Shown one piece after another: positions 1-9,534 of a stretch of 64,000 nt of DNA. The stretch spans positions 1,895,501 to 1,959,500 of the forward strand of contig NZ_CP137555.1 in NCBI RefSeq assembly GCF_033723955.1. The letters run 5' to 3'. How positions within the stretch are numbered: the first letter of the stretch is position 1; the number at the start of each line of letters is the position of its first letter. The translations under genes and the position numbers were made by a program. The stretch comes from Microbulbifer pacificus (GTDB lineage Bacteria; Pseudomonadota; Gammaproteobacteria; Pseudomonadales; Cellvibrionaceae). A model generated the notes under the pieces. The model worked only from the letters and a program-made list of their open reading frames with translations. It was not told the DNA's origin and searched no databases.

Positions 1-452
1 TATTCAAGTCGGAACCGGACGAGTACAGCCTTAATGACCTGAAACAACAACCCGGTCATACCGGCCGCTGGGACGGTATCCGCAATTACCAGGCGCGGAA
101 TTTTTTACGGGATGCTGTGAATGAGGGGGACGGCGTGCTGTTCTACCACAGTTCCTGCAAGGTACCAGCGGTGGTGGGCACCGCGCGGATAGCTCGCAGC
201 GCCTACCCGGACCCGGCGCAGTTCAATCCCGAGAGCAAGTACTTCGACCCGAAGGCGAACGCGGAAAACCCCCGCTGGTTCTGCGTGGATATCCAGTGGC
301 AGAGTGAATTTATCAAGCCGGTGCCGCTGACAGAGATCAAGCAGAATCCGGCCCTGGAAGAAATGGTGCTGGTAAAGCAGGGGCGGCTGTCGATACAACC
401 GGTGACCGCAAAAGAGTGGGCGCTGCTGTTGAAGCTCGGCGGCGCCAGCTGA
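1..452 (+). CDS. EVE-domain (PUA-like) protein, 5' end outside window
   Basis: The reading frame is open from base 3 to the TGA at 450-452, so the start codon lies before the window; about 149 residues are visible. The RNYQARNFLR segment, followed by a GDGVLFYHSS stretch and a short strand reading VVGTARI, is the hallmark of the EVE family (THYN1-like, PUA/ASCH fold). Members of this fold bind modified bases in DNA or RNA, and in bacteria some sit in restriction contexts. Here the gene stands apart from any restriction genes in view, so only the fold can be claimed. It is convergent with the DUF3094 gene, 22 bases away. The C-terminus is intact and of usual length for the family. Confidence 0.85.
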   Translation, partial: FKSEPDEYSLNDLKQQPGHTGRWDGIRNYQARNFLRDAVNEGDGVLFYHSSCKVPAVVGTARIARSAYPDPAQFNPESKYFDPKANAENPRWFCVDIQWQSEFIKPVPLTEIKQNPALEEMVLVKQGRLSIQPVTAKEWALLLKLGGAS

Positions 453-474
453 AGCCTCCCGTAAAAAGGTACTG

Positions 475-678
475 TTACACCACGCCTTTTGTTTGCGCAA
501 TCAACAGGCTAAGCAGGGATAACAGGGTGAGTACGCCGACAATTGCGACCAGTAGCAGAATGGGGCGGAAGGGCTTGCGCTCCACGTCGTTGTAGCCGCT
601 GCGCAGATAGCGGTCGACGCGGGCCTGATCCTCAGCGGACAGTTTTTTCGGCGTGAATTCTGGCTCTTTTTCGGTCAT
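475..678 (-). CDS. DUF3094-type small inner-membrane protein
   Basis: A 67-residue protein: a charged N-terminal half with an LSAEDQARVDRYL segment and a VERKPFRP motif, then one hydrophobic helix at about residues 40-62 (LLLVAIVGVLTLLSLL). This layout matches the DUF3094 family found beside housekeeping genes in Pseudomonas and relatives; its function is unknown. The ATG at 678 was chosen over longer starts because GGGGAAAT lies just upstream and because the family begins close to this point. It probably sits in the inner membrane with the charged end in the cytoplasm. It lies downstream of the acyl-CoA dehydrogenase but is separated from it by a terminator, so it is likely a separate transcript. 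Confidence 0.7.
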   Translation of the reverse strand: MTEKEPEFTPKKLSAEDQARVDRYLRSGYNDVERKPFRPILLLVAIVGVLTLLSLLSLLIAQTKGVV

Positions 679-803
679 GATTTCCCCGGAAAAGTGTCTG
701 TTCATGTCGCCGGAGTGTAGGGGCGCGCGCCGCAGGAGGCCAGTGCCTTGCGATAGGTGCCCCGATGGAAGTGTCCAAACGAACATTCCATGGGAAGCAG
801 CCC

Positions 804-830
804 AAATAAAAAGCCCCGCATTGCGGGGCT
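804..830 (-). terminator. Rho-independent terminator of the acyl-CoA dehydrogenase gene
   Basis: GCCCCGC pairs with GCGGGGC across a 3-nt loop. On the minus strand it is followed by TTTTTATTT. It sits 24 bases past the stop of the dehydrogenase gene. Confidence 0.85.
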
Positions 831-853
831 TCTTTATTTGCGGGTGACCTGAA

Positions 854-2629
<1,776 letters not shown>

Positions 2630-2726
2630 GGTCTCGCCTCACTGGTTTTCTTTGAAATTTGGGAGTTGGACGTGCCAGATGCCGCGGGAACAAACTCCGC
2701 CGAGCATCAAGCAAATTGATTCATTC

Positions 2727-2751
2727 GTTTGTTTCAAACAATTGTTTGAAA
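2727..2751. promoter_or_regulatory. PsrA-like TetR-family operator
   Basis: A perfect 20-bp palindrome spans 2732-2751, with the centre CAAACAATTGTTTG. The known PsrA consensus in Pseudomonas is (C/G)AAAC, 2-4 bases, GTTT(C/G), and this fits exactly. A second overlapping pair, GTTTG/CAAAC with three bases between, occupies 2727-2739. PsrA is a fatty-acid-responsive repressor of beta-oxidation genes. The site lies about 100 bases before the acyl-CoA dehydrogenase start. No PsrA gene is in the window, so the regulator's identity is inferred. Confidence 0.6.
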
Positions 2752-2822
2752 TCTAGGCCCAAGCACCCTCCAAGTCAAGCCGGACACGTGGTATCCGGCT
2801 CACAAGTCAGTCACGAAATAGA

Positions 2823-3524
2823 TCAGCTGGAAGAAGATAGCAGCGGGTCGAGATCCAGGTGCGGAGCACCCTTGCGGTAGTCGCCGGACTCGTCGTGGGG
2901 CAGCACGCCCAGGCAGGGTGCAGGCAGTAGCGCTTTCAGGGTCATCAGGTTGGCATCGGCGCGGGGCATGTCCGCCTGCGGGCCGCGTACAAAATTCGCA
3001 ACCCAACCCGCCAGCGTCAGTCCGTCGCGACGGATTGCCTCTGCAGTGAGCAGCGCGTGGTTGATACACCCCAGCTCCATCCCCACCACCAGAATCACCG
3101 GCAGCTCCATCTCTTTGGGCAGGTCGGAAAGGAAGGTCCCGGGCGTCAGCGGCACCCGCCAGCCACCGGCACCCTCGATCAGTACCAGATCCGGCTTGCC
3201 GCTGATCACCCCGCGACAGATACCCACAAGGCGCGACGCGTCCAACCGCTTACCGGCCTCCATGGCGGCGATATGTGGCGCGATGGCCGGCTCCAGCGCA
3301 ACGGGATTGACCTGTTGATAGTCGAGGTCCTGCGTCATCGCCTCCATCAGCGTCAGCGCATCAGTGTTGCGCAGCCCGTCAGGGGTCTGTTCACAGCCGG
3401 ACGCCACCGGCTTGACCGCCGCAGTACTCAGCCCCCGCTGCGCCGCGGCGTGGAGCAGCGCCGCCGTCGCATAGGTCTTGCCCACTTCGGTATTGGTACC
3501 AGTCACAAAGAAACTTCTGGTCAC
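2823..3524 (-). CDS. bioD: Dethiobiotin synthetase
   Basis: ATP-dependent closure of the ureido ring of 7,8-diaminopelargonate to dethiobiotin, the penultimate step of biotin synthesis, in the cytosol. The P-loop GTNTEVGKT is at residues 9-17, a KPVASG lysine motif follows, and EGAGGWRVPL matches the second nucleotide/substrate loop. The GTG at 3524 was chosen because GAGGA lies about eight bases upstream and it places the P-loop at the usual distance from the N-terminus; this gives 233 aa (E. coli 225). Upstream in-frame starts would add a basic tail not seen in the family. No other bio gene is in the window; in relatives bioBFHC lies elsewhere. Transcribed in the same direction as the dehydrogenase but 193 bases apart. 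Confidence 0.93.
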   Translation of the reverse strand: MTRSFFVTGTNTEVGKTYATAALLHAAAQRGLSTAAVKPVASGCEQTPDGLRNTDALTLMEAMTQDLDYQQVNPVALEPAIAPHIAAMEAGKRLDASRLVGICRGVISGKPDLVLIEGAGGWRVPLTPGTFLSDLPKEMELPVILVVGMELGCINHALLTAEAIRRDGLTLAGWVANFVRGPQADMPRADANLMTLKALLPAPCLGVLPHDESGDYRKGAPHLDLDPLLSSSS

Positions 3525-3931
3525 GGAATCTTCCTCATTCGGTTCGGTCTTTCGGTTTGTTGCTCTTTTTGATTGACGCCTCTTTAAACGTCGACTACTT
3601 GCTGATAAATTGACCACTCAGAGCGATATTCGTACAACCCCCTTCACCGTTACAGGGTTCGGGTTAGGATAATTGCCTAAAAATTTCCCCGACCTTGGTT
3701 GGGGTTGGCAGCAAAGGACAGCGCTGTCATTACGCTATTGCGCCATTTGGCTGCACCGCGCAACCACATTGCTTTCCCACCGGCGATCACCATCGCCCAG
3801 GGCCGAAGCTCCCCGCGACATGCAGGGACATGGAAGTGCGCAAAAATGGAAACTGATTTTTACATCCTGGTCACTAACTGATTTCACCAGTACCGATCCA
3901 CTACCAACAAAGAGCGATATCGACGAGAGCC
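3525..3931. other. Divergent intergenic region, bioD / L,D-transpeptidase
   Basis: About 400 bases without a convincing gene. It should hold the promoters of both flanking genes. I looked for a BirA-type dyad (TTGTAAACC and its mirror) near bioD and did not find one. No strong -35/-10 pair stands out. Short open frames here have no family resemblance. Confidence 0.5.
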
Positions 3932-4423
3932 ATGCGAACCTTAAAATTCTGCCTCTTTTCCCTACTGCTGCTGCCGACCCTGGCATTTGCCAAGATCAAT
4001 CCCGTTGATGAAGTGGTGGTGTACAAAGCCAAGCACCTGATGCAGCTGAAACGCAACGGCAAAGTCGTGAAGAGCTACAAGGTGGTGTTCGGCAAAAACC
4101 CCGTTGGCCACAAACAGTATGCTGGCGACTCGCGTACCCCGGAAGGGCGCTACACCCTCAACTGGAAAAAGAAGAACAGCACCTTCTACCGCGCCATCCA
4201 CGTCTCCTACCCGAACGCGGCGGACCGCGCGCGCGCGGCCAAACTGGGCAAAAGTCCCGGCGGCGCGATCATGATCCACGGCCAGAAGCCGCACTGGAAA
4301 GGGATCGAGAAATACCTGACCCGGATGAACTGGACCGACGGCTGTATTGCGGTGACCAATCCGGAAATGGACGAAATCTGGGCGATGGTGAATCCCGGTA
4401 CGCCGATTGAGATTTTCCCCTAA
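3932..4423 (+). CDS. L,D-transpeptidase (YkuD domain), periplasmic
   Basis: A 163-residue protein with a signal peptide (residues 1-20, cleavage after AFA) and a single YkuD catalytic domain. The conserved His116 lies in IMIHGQKP, and Cys138 lies in the TDGCIAVTN active-site motif. The family makes 3-3 peptidoglycan cross-links or attaches proteins to peptidoglycan in the periplasm. The small size with no LysM or PG-binding module resembles the YafK/ErfK-like short group, so the exact reaction is open. The ATG at 3932 directly precedes the signal sequence. The gene is monocistronic, convergent with dnaB, and followed by a copy of the structured repeat described below. Confidence 0.88.
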   Translation: MRTLKFCLFSLLLLPTLAFAKINPVDEVVVYKAKHLMQLKRNGKVVKSYKVVFGKNPVGHKQYAGDSRTPEGRYTLNWKKKNSTFYRAIHVSYPNAADRARAAKLGKSPGGAIMIHGQKPHWKGIEKYLTRMNWTDGCIAVTNPEMDEIWAMVNPGTPIEIFP

Positions 4424-4461
4424 GACGACTTCTCTTATGGGACTCCGAAGTCAGAATTGAA

Positions 4462-4573
4462 GGCAATGTGCCGGGTGGGAATTTTCAGGATCGTCGGCAA
4501 CAGGGACGTTGCCGACGAAGCGTACAGGGATGTATTCACAGCGGTCCTGAAAATTCCCACCCGGTGCATTGCC
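4462..4573 (+). repeat. Structured 112-nt repeat element, copy A
   Basis: Outer stem: 4462-4468 pairs with 4567-4573, then a TG/TG internal loop, then 20 perfect pairs between 4471-4490 and 4545-4564. Inside, CGTCGGCAAC (4492-4501) pairs with GTTGCCGACG (4508-4517), and TACA-GGGA-TGTA (4523-4534) forms a second small hairpin. The joining segment TTCACAGCGG is shared with the other copies. It begins 38 bases after the L,D-transpeptidase stop, in sense orientation, between convergent genes. No U-run follows, so it is not a standard intrinsic terminator. Confidence 0.85.
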
Positions 4574-4615
4574 GCCACCGGGCCTGCTGGAAACAGCGAC
4601 TACTGAACCCCAAAT

Positions 4616-6058
4616 CTACTCGCCCTGATAGTACTCAGGCGCCAGGTCATCAAACCGCGTGTATTTACCCACAAACGCCGCGCGACAGGTCCCAATCTCA
4701 CCGTTACGCTGCTTGCCGATAATCAGCTCGGCAATGCCCTTGTCCGGGCTGTCCTCGTTGTAATACTCGTCGCGATAGATAAACAGGATCACGTCCGCAT
4801 CCTGCTCGATCGCCCCCGATTCCCGCAGATCCGAGTTCATCGGCCGCTTGTTCGGGCGCTGTTCCACCCCCCGGTTCAACTGCGACAGCGCAATCACCGG
4901 GCACTCATACTCCTTCGCCAAACCCTTCAGGGATCGGGAAATCTCGGAAATCTCCTGGGTACGCCCCTCGGTGCTGCCCTTCACCTGCATCAGCTGCAGG
5001 TAATCCACCATGATCATCGCCGGCATGGCGCGGCGCTCCGCATCCTCACGCGGAAGCCGCGGGTCCGCCTGCATCAGCTTGTTGGTGTGATCGCGCACCG
5101 TGCGCTTCACCCGCGCCCGCACCTCACTGGGAGACAGGCCCGGCGTGTCATCGATATACAGGCCCTTGCCCTTCATCTTCTGCACCGCGCTCGACAGCTT
5201 CGGCCAGTCCTCCTCCTGCAACTTGCCGTTGCGGATACGACCCTGGTCAATCTTGCCGATGGACGACAGCATACGCATCACCAGGCTGTCCGATGGCATC
5301 TCCATACTGAACACCATGGTCGGCTTCTCCTGGCTCAGCATCGCCGCCTCGACGAAATTCAGCGCCAGTGCCGTCTTACCCATGGAGGGACGCGCGGCGA
5401 GAATGATCAGCTCACCCGGCTGCCAGCCGGAGGTGCGCTGGTCCAGCTCGGTCAGCCCGGTACTGAGACCGGTGAGGTCACCCTCGGACTTGAACAGCTC
5501 ATCGATGCGCTCGACGGTCTTTTTCAGCAACGCGTCGACACCGACAAAACCGCCCTCTTTGGCGCGGCCCTCGGCGATCTCCGTCACCCGGCGCTCTGCC
5601 ATCTGCAGCAGATCGATGGAACTCAGGCCACCGGGATTGAAGCTGGTGCGGCTGATCTCCCCCGCCGCGGCGATCAACTGGCGCAGCATGGAGCGCTCGC
5701 GCACGATCTTGGCGTAGGCAACGATGTTGGCGGTGGAGGGGGTGTTTTCCGCGAGTTCGGCGAGATAGGCGGGGCCGCCCACGTTCGCCAGCAGGTCTCG
5801 GCTGGCAAGCCCTTCAGCGAGGGTCACGATATCCAGCGGCTGTTCGCCACCGGAGAGTTCCATCATTACGCCGAAAATGGCGCGGTGGCTGGCGACAAAG
5901 AAATCCGATTCGCTCAGCTGCTCCGCCACCGCATCGAGGCGACTGGCGTCCAGCATCAGGCCGCCGAGCACCGACTGCTCCGCCTCCACCGAGTGCGGCA
6001 GGGGTGAGCTGGGGTGGGAATCCTGGGTTGCCTCTGCGGGCGGGGCGTATTCGTTCAT
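4616..6058 (-). CDS. dnaB: Replicative DNA helicase DnaB
   Basis: Hexameric 5'-3' helicase of the replication fork, 480 residues. The N-terminal domain (about 22-125) mediates hexamer packing and primase contact, then a linker, then the RecA-like motor domain with Walker A ARPSMGKT at residues 222-229. The family motif SLKGLAKEYECPVIALSQLNRGVE and the ESGAIEQDADVI segment are both present. Length and motifs are normal; there is no intein, which is worth noting because DnaB is a common intein host. It lies downstream of rplI in the same orientation, as in Pseudomonas, but a strong terminator separates the two, so it needs its own promoter. Confidence 0.97.
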   Translation of the reverse strand: MNEYAPPAEATQDSHPSSPLPHSVEAEQSVLGGLMLDASRLDAVAEQLSESDFFVASHRAIFGVMMELSGGEQPLDIVTLAEGLASRDLLANVGGPAYLAELAENTPSTANIVAYAKIVRERSMLRQLIAAAGEISRTSFNPGGLSSIDLLQMAERRVTEIAEGRAKEGGFVGVDALLKKTVERIDELFKSEGDLTGLSTGLTELDQRTSGWQPGELIILAARPSMGKTALALNFVEAAMLSQEKPTMVFSMEMPSDSLVMRMLSSIGKIDQGRIRNGKLQEEDWPKLSSAVQKMKGKGLYIDDTPGLSPSEVRARVKRTVRDHTNKLMQADPRLPREDAERRAMPAMIMVDYLQLMQVKGSTEGRTQEISEISRSLKGLAKEYECPVIALSQLNRGVEQRPNKRPMNSDLRESGAIEQDADVILFIYRDEYYNEDSPDKGIAELIIGKQRNGEIGTCRAAFVGKYTRFDDLAPEYYQGE

Positions 6059-6085
6059 CTTCTGTGTAGGGACAATTTACCGGGC

Positions 6086-6155
6086 ACAAAAACAAATCGG
6101 GCGCTGCATTCGCCGCCACCGGTCAGAACCGGCAGGGGGAATGCAGCGCCCGATT
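6086..6155 (-). terminator. Terminator of the rpsF-rplI operon
   Basis: A perfect 17-bp inverted repeat (6095-6111 with 6139-6155) encloses a smaller CCGGT/ACCGG stem. On the minus strand the hairpin is followed by TTTGTTTTTGTG. It ends the ribosomal protein transcript ahead of dnaB. Confidence 0.8.
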
Positions 6156-6223
6156 GTAGCGCGGCTCGGCCACCAGCGGGCAAATTCCCGCTAGCGGTGA
6201 CCGCGCATGACTGCAGCAATCGC

Positions 6224-6670
6224 TTATTCGGCGACTACAACAACCTTGACGGTGGCAATCACGTCGGAGTGCAGCTGCACGTCAACGTCAAACTCGCCCA
6301 CTTCGCGCAGCGCACCTTCCGGCAGCTTCACTTCAGCTTTGCTTACTTCAACGCCAGCAGCGGTGATCGCTTCAGCGATGTCGCGCGTGCCGATAGAGCC
6401 GAACAGTTTGCCTTCGTCGCCAGCGTTGGCGGCGATGGTAACAGTCAGTTCAGCCAGCTTGGCTGCGCGCTCTTCCGCGGAGCCCAGTTTGGCAGCGGCA
6501 GCGGCTTCCAGCTCAGCGCGCTTGGCTTCGAACTCAGCGATGTTCGCTGCGTTGGCCAGAATGGCTTTGCCGGTAGGCAGCAGGTAGTTACGGCCAAAAC
6601 CGGCTTTAACTTCAACGCGGTCGCCCACTTTGCCCAGTTTGCCTACTTTGTCGAGCAGAATAACTTCCAT
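6224..6670 (-). CDS. rplI: 50S ribosomal protein L9
   Basis: Elongated two-domain protein bound near the L1 stalk of the large subunit, 148 aa. It begins [13 protein letters not shown] and carries the signature segment around [14 protein letters not shown] (residues 17-30). A long connecting helix rich in Ala, Glu and Lys comes next, then the C-terminal RNA-binding domain. The ATG at 6670 was chosen because all L9 proteins start at this MxVILL motif; the longer open frame is not used. It is the last gene of rpsF-rpsR-DUF2232-rplI. The spacing to the membrane-protein gene is 34 bases. Confidence 0.97.
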   Translation of the reverse strand: MEVILLDKVGKLGKVGDRVEVKAGFGRNYLLPTGKAILANAANIAEFEAKRAELEAAAAAKLGSAEERAAKLAELTVTIAANAGDEGKLFGSIGTRDIAEAITAAGVEVSKAEVKLPEGALREVGEFDVDVQLHSDVIATVKVVVVAE

Positions 6671-6704
6671 CTCGGAACCCTCAGTTTCAGTTCTTGTGCG
6701 CCGC

Positions 6705-7553
6705 TCAGCGGTTGTCGCCAGAGCGTGCGCGAATATCAATCCAGCTATCGATCAGTGCCAGCCCACACAGGAACCCGGCGAGCGGCAGCGCAGCGATCAC
6801 CAATGTTATATACATGGCGATCAGCGGTCCGCGCCCCCAACCCTTGCGGGCTACCAGCCAGTGGATCAGGCAGATGCCCGCCACCATCATGGGGAAGGCC
6901 GCTACTGCACCCCAGAACACCAGGTGTTCATTCACGAGGCAGTAGATCCACAGCAGCATGCCAGCGCCGGCGACGGGGATCGGCATGCGCAACGCATGCA
7001 ATTCCTCCCGCAAACCGCCGGGGTTGTACAGCATGGCCTGCCACCAGCGCCCGAGCACCAGCGCCAGCGCGGCACTGATCACCGATACCCAGCTCAGGTA
7101 TCCGGTGGCCTGGGCCTCGCTGGCAAATGCCTTGCTCAGCTGCTGCGCCTCGGGGCTCTGGGCCCCGCCCGCGGCCTCGGTAACCGCCTGTGTCAGCGCG
7201 GCAACCACGCCTCCGGCGGCCTGTGAGGTCACCAGTATGCCCAGTGCGGACACCCCGGTAAGCACCACCAGTGCCCAGCTCCAGGAGCGGGTCGAGCGCA
7301 GTGTCAGCGCTCCGGCCAGCACCCCCACAAAGTGGGTGATGGCCAGCCCCGCCATCAGTGGCGTCATGTAGCCGGCACCGGCAGCGGCAACCAGCGGCAG
7401 CAGTGCCCAGGCCAGTACAAACAGGCCGTCGCCACTGCCGCGGCGCAATCCCACCAGTGCGAGCACCGCGGGGCTGATCAGCGGGATTCCCACCAGGGTG
7501 AGGATCACCGCACGTAGGCGCGATCGCATGGCAAATTCAGCGATGGCGCGCAC
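6705..7553 (-). CDS. DUF2232-like multi-pass membrane protein in ribosomal operon
   Basis: 282 residues with about seven or eight hydrophobic segments spread over the whole length. Pseudomonas and relatives carry a membrane protein of this family at the same place, between rpsR and rplI; function unknown. The GTG at 7553 was kept because known members start with a similar MRA-AEF-MR stretch and because GAGAAG lies upstream; the alternative ATG is at 7529. It contains no catalytic motif that I can see. Conserved location inside a ribosomal operon suggests co-expression with translation genes rather than a ribosomal role. Confidence 0.8.
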   Translation of the reverse strand: MRAIAEFAMRSRLRAVILTLVGIPLISPAVLALVGLRRGSGDGLFVLAWALLPLVAAAGAGYMTPLMAGLAITHFVGVLAGALTLRSTRSWSWALVVLTGVSALGILVTSQAAGGVVAALTQAVTEAAGGAQSPEAQQLSKAFASEAQATGYLSWVSVISAALALVLGRWWQAMLYNPGGLREELHALRMPIPVAGAGMLLWIYCLVNEHLVFWGAVAAFPMMVAGICLIHWLVARKGWGRGPLIAMYITLVIAALPLAGFLCGLALIDSWIDIRARSGDNR

Positions 7554-7591
7554 TAGATAGCTTCTCTGTAAATACAGTGCTGACGAAGCAA

Positions 7592-7822
7592 TTAAGCTTC
7601 GTGGCTGTCCGTGTACGGCAGCAGCGCAATGTAACGAGCGCGCTTGACCGCTACGGCCAGCTGACGCTGATACTTGGCTTTGGTGCCAGTGATACGGCTC
7701 GGTACGATTTTGCCAGTCTCAGAGATGTAGGCTTTCAGGGTATCGAGATCTTTATAGTCGATACGCTTTACGCCTTCAGCGGTGAAACGGCAGAACTTAC
7801 GACGACGGAAAAAACGTGCCAT
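7592..7822 (-). CDS. rpsR: 30S ribosomal protein S18
   Basis: 76 residues, basic, starting [13 protein letters not shown] and carrying the conserved [17 protein letters not shown] segment (residues 23-39). It forms a heterodimer with S6 on the platform of the small subunit. It is 12 bases downstream of rpsF in the same transcript. The S6:S18 complex is known in many bacteria to bind the rpsF leader and repress the operon, and a matching hairpin is seen here. Length is normal. Confidence 0.98.
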   Translation of the reverse strand: MARFFRRRKFCRFTAEGVKRIDYKDLDTLKAYISETGKIVPSRITGTKAKYQRQLAVAVKRARYIALLPYTDSHEA

Positions 7823-7834
7823 CTGAATATCCCC

Positions 7835-8287
7835 TTACTCTTCGTCTTCGGTTTCATCGGAAGACAGGTCTTCCTCAGCGCCGTCGGAGGAGTCGTCTTC
7901 ATCGCGCTCAGCGCGCTCACGACGCTCGGAACGTTCTGCACGTGCAGCTTTGCGCTCGCGGGACTCTTTCTCGGCCTTCATGATCGGGCTTTCTTCGCTG
8001 ATGGCTTCGTCTTCACGAATCACCAGATTACGCAGCACCGCATCGTTGTACTTGAAGTTGGTGGTCAGTTCCGCCAGTGCTTCTTCAGTACACTCGACAT
8101 TCATCAGAATGTAGTGGGCTTTGTGGATTTTGTTGATCGGGTAAGCCAGACGGCGACGGCCCCAGTCTTCCAGACGGTGAACGCTGCCACCGCTTTCTTT
8201 GATGGTCGCGGTGTAACGCTCGACCATACCGGCAACCTGCTCGCTCTGGTCCGGGTGAACCAGGAATACAATTTCGTAATGACGCAT
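7835..8287 (-). CDS. rpsF: 30S ribosomal protein S6 with acidic C-terminal tail
   Basis: 150 residues. The first 100 form the S6 core, with the [15 protein letters not shown] start and the [21 protein letters not shown] segment. The rest is a low-complexity tail: an Arg/Glu-rich helix (about 112-130), then a run of Asp, Glu and Ser to the end. Acidic S6 tails are known in Gammaproteobacteria; E. coli S6 is extended by the glutamate ligase RimK. Whether RimK acts here cannot be seen, since the tail is already gene-encoded acid. First gene of the operon, with a predicted promoter and leader upstream. Confidence 0.97.
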   Translation of the reverse strand: MRHYEIVFLVHPDQSEQVAGMVERYTATIKESGGSVHRLEDWGRRRLAYPINKIHKAHYILMNVECTEEALAELTTNFKYNDAVLRNLVIREDEAISEESPIMKAEKESRERKAARAERSERRERAERDEDDSSDGAEEDLSSDETEDEE

Positions 8288-8307
8288 TTTTGCTCCTTAC
8301 GGGTTAA

Positions 8308-8332
8308 CACAGCCTCCCGGTTCGCCGCTGTG
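8308..8332 (-). promoter_or_regulatory. Candidate S6:S18-binding leader hairpin
   Basis: In the rpsF leader, about 20 bases before the start codon, CACAGC pairs with GCTGTG around a loop containing ACCGGGAGG. The known S6:S18 regulatory motif is a short hairpin exposing a CCG trinucleotide that mimics the 16S rRNA site. The position and the CCG fit; I cannot check the fine structure. Confidence 0.5.
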
Positions 8333-8404
8333 CTATTACAGCGACTGCCCAGTGAGGCAAGGAGTACGCAACCAGACCGGCAATGGGTCTATTGCGGGCG
8401 GCGT

Positions 8405-8433
8405 ATTCTATGCGCCTCCCCAACTGGTTGCAA
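8405..8433 (-). promoter_or_regulatory. Sigma70-type promoter of rpsF operon
   Basis: On the minus strand TTGCAA (8433-8428) is followed after 17 bases by TAGAAT (8410-8405). This would give a leader of about 110 nt that includes the S6:S18 hairpin. Confidence 0.55.
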
Positions 8434-8579
8434 GTTGATCGATTGCACGGCTTCCCCCCGACTGGCGCCATTGGCACCGGCCTGTCGAAGCGGCCCAGCG
8501 CCGGGAGCGATCTGGTCATGGGCGACACTTAAGACCACGCCGTATAGTCTTGGCTTTGCTTCTACCCGGCCCCGACTCC

Positions 8580-9434
8580 ATGACCAATGAGACACCCAGC
8601 ACCGTGGTGCACAACCTGCAGCTCGGTGAATTCCGCATCCCTCTCACCATGCGCCGGCTGGCGGGCGACCGCCCCCTCGCGCTGGTACTGCCCGCACTTG
8701 GGGTTCCCGCCAGCAAGTACCACCAGTTGCTGAATTCCCTCACCGCGCGCGGCTACCACACCGCCATCTGCGAACTGCCCGGTACCGGCGAAAGCCGGCC
8801 ACAGCCGAGCCGCGCGGCGGATTATGGCTACAACGATCTGGTCTTTGCTTGGATTCCGCTGGCGCTGGAGGCGGTGCGTGAAGTATTCGGCAAAAACCCG
8901 GAACTGATGCTGGGGCACAGTATTGGCGGTCAGACACTCACCCTGGCGGCGCGCGCCGGGCTGACCGGCAACGCCCAGGTAGTCAGTGTCGCTGCCGGCC
9001 ACCTGGACAGCCGCAGCTGGCGCGGTCTCAAACGGGCATCCGTGCTGGGCGCCGCCGTCGCCGCCCATCTCAGCACCCGTCTGCTCGGCTATTTTCCGGG
9101 CCAACAGTTGCGATTCGGTGGTCGCGAGGCATCAACACTGATGCGCGACTGGGGCAACGGTATCATCCGCGGCCGCTTCACCCCCGAGGCGCGCCTCCCC
9201 AGTGCGGTCGCACTGCCCCGCCAGCCGCTGCACCTGTGCATCGAGCGGGACCCGTTCGCCCCCCTGAACGCCACGCGCCGCCTCGCGGATCTGGCGGGAG
9301 GCGCCGTGCGCCAGATACCTGCCACTTACCACAAGGGCAATCCGCATCTCAGTTGGATCAAGAACCCGGCGCCAGTATTGGATATAGTGCAGTCTTGGAT
9401 GGACGCGTCCGAGGCCAAAGCGGCTATGCCCTGA
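8580..9434 (+). CDS. Alpha/beta hydrolase
   Basis: 284 residues. The nucleophile elbow GHSIGG lies near residue 112, preceded by a strand and a PGTGESR loop typical of the fold. A candidate catalytic His is in the HKGNPHLSW stretch near the C-terminus, and the acid residue is probably the Asp in CIERDPFAP. No signal peptide, so cytosolic. The substrate is not evident; esterase or lipase-like activity is the safest reading. The ATG at 8580 gives a normal N-terminus; a TTG at 8550 in the same frame is less likely. The gene diverges from the rpsF operon. Confidence 0.8.
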   Translation: MTNETPSTVVHNLQLGEFRIPLTMRRLAGDRPLALVLPALGVPASKYHQLLNSLTARGYHTAICELPGTGESRPQPSRAADYGYNDLVFAWIPLALEAVREVFGKNPELMLGHSIGGQTLTLAARAGLTGNAQVVSVAAGHLDSRSWRGLKRASVLGAAVAAHLSTRLLGYFPGQQLRFGGREASTLMRDWGNGIIRGRFTPEARLPSAVALPRQPLHLCIERDPFAPLNATRRLADLAGGAVRQIPATYHKGNPHLSWIKNPAPVLDIVQSWMDASEAKAAMP

Positions 9435-9534
9435 GGGATCGCCGCCGGCAAACGTCCAATCTTTTTCATCCGCGTGCTCCCATTTTTTCCACAGGTTCCG
9501 CGCGGGTATACCCAGCGGTAATGGGAGGTACACC

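Noticed and set aside
3525..3931. BirA operator or riboswitch before bioD
   Set aside because: No TTGTAAACC-type dyad and no riboswitch-like conserved fold were visible.
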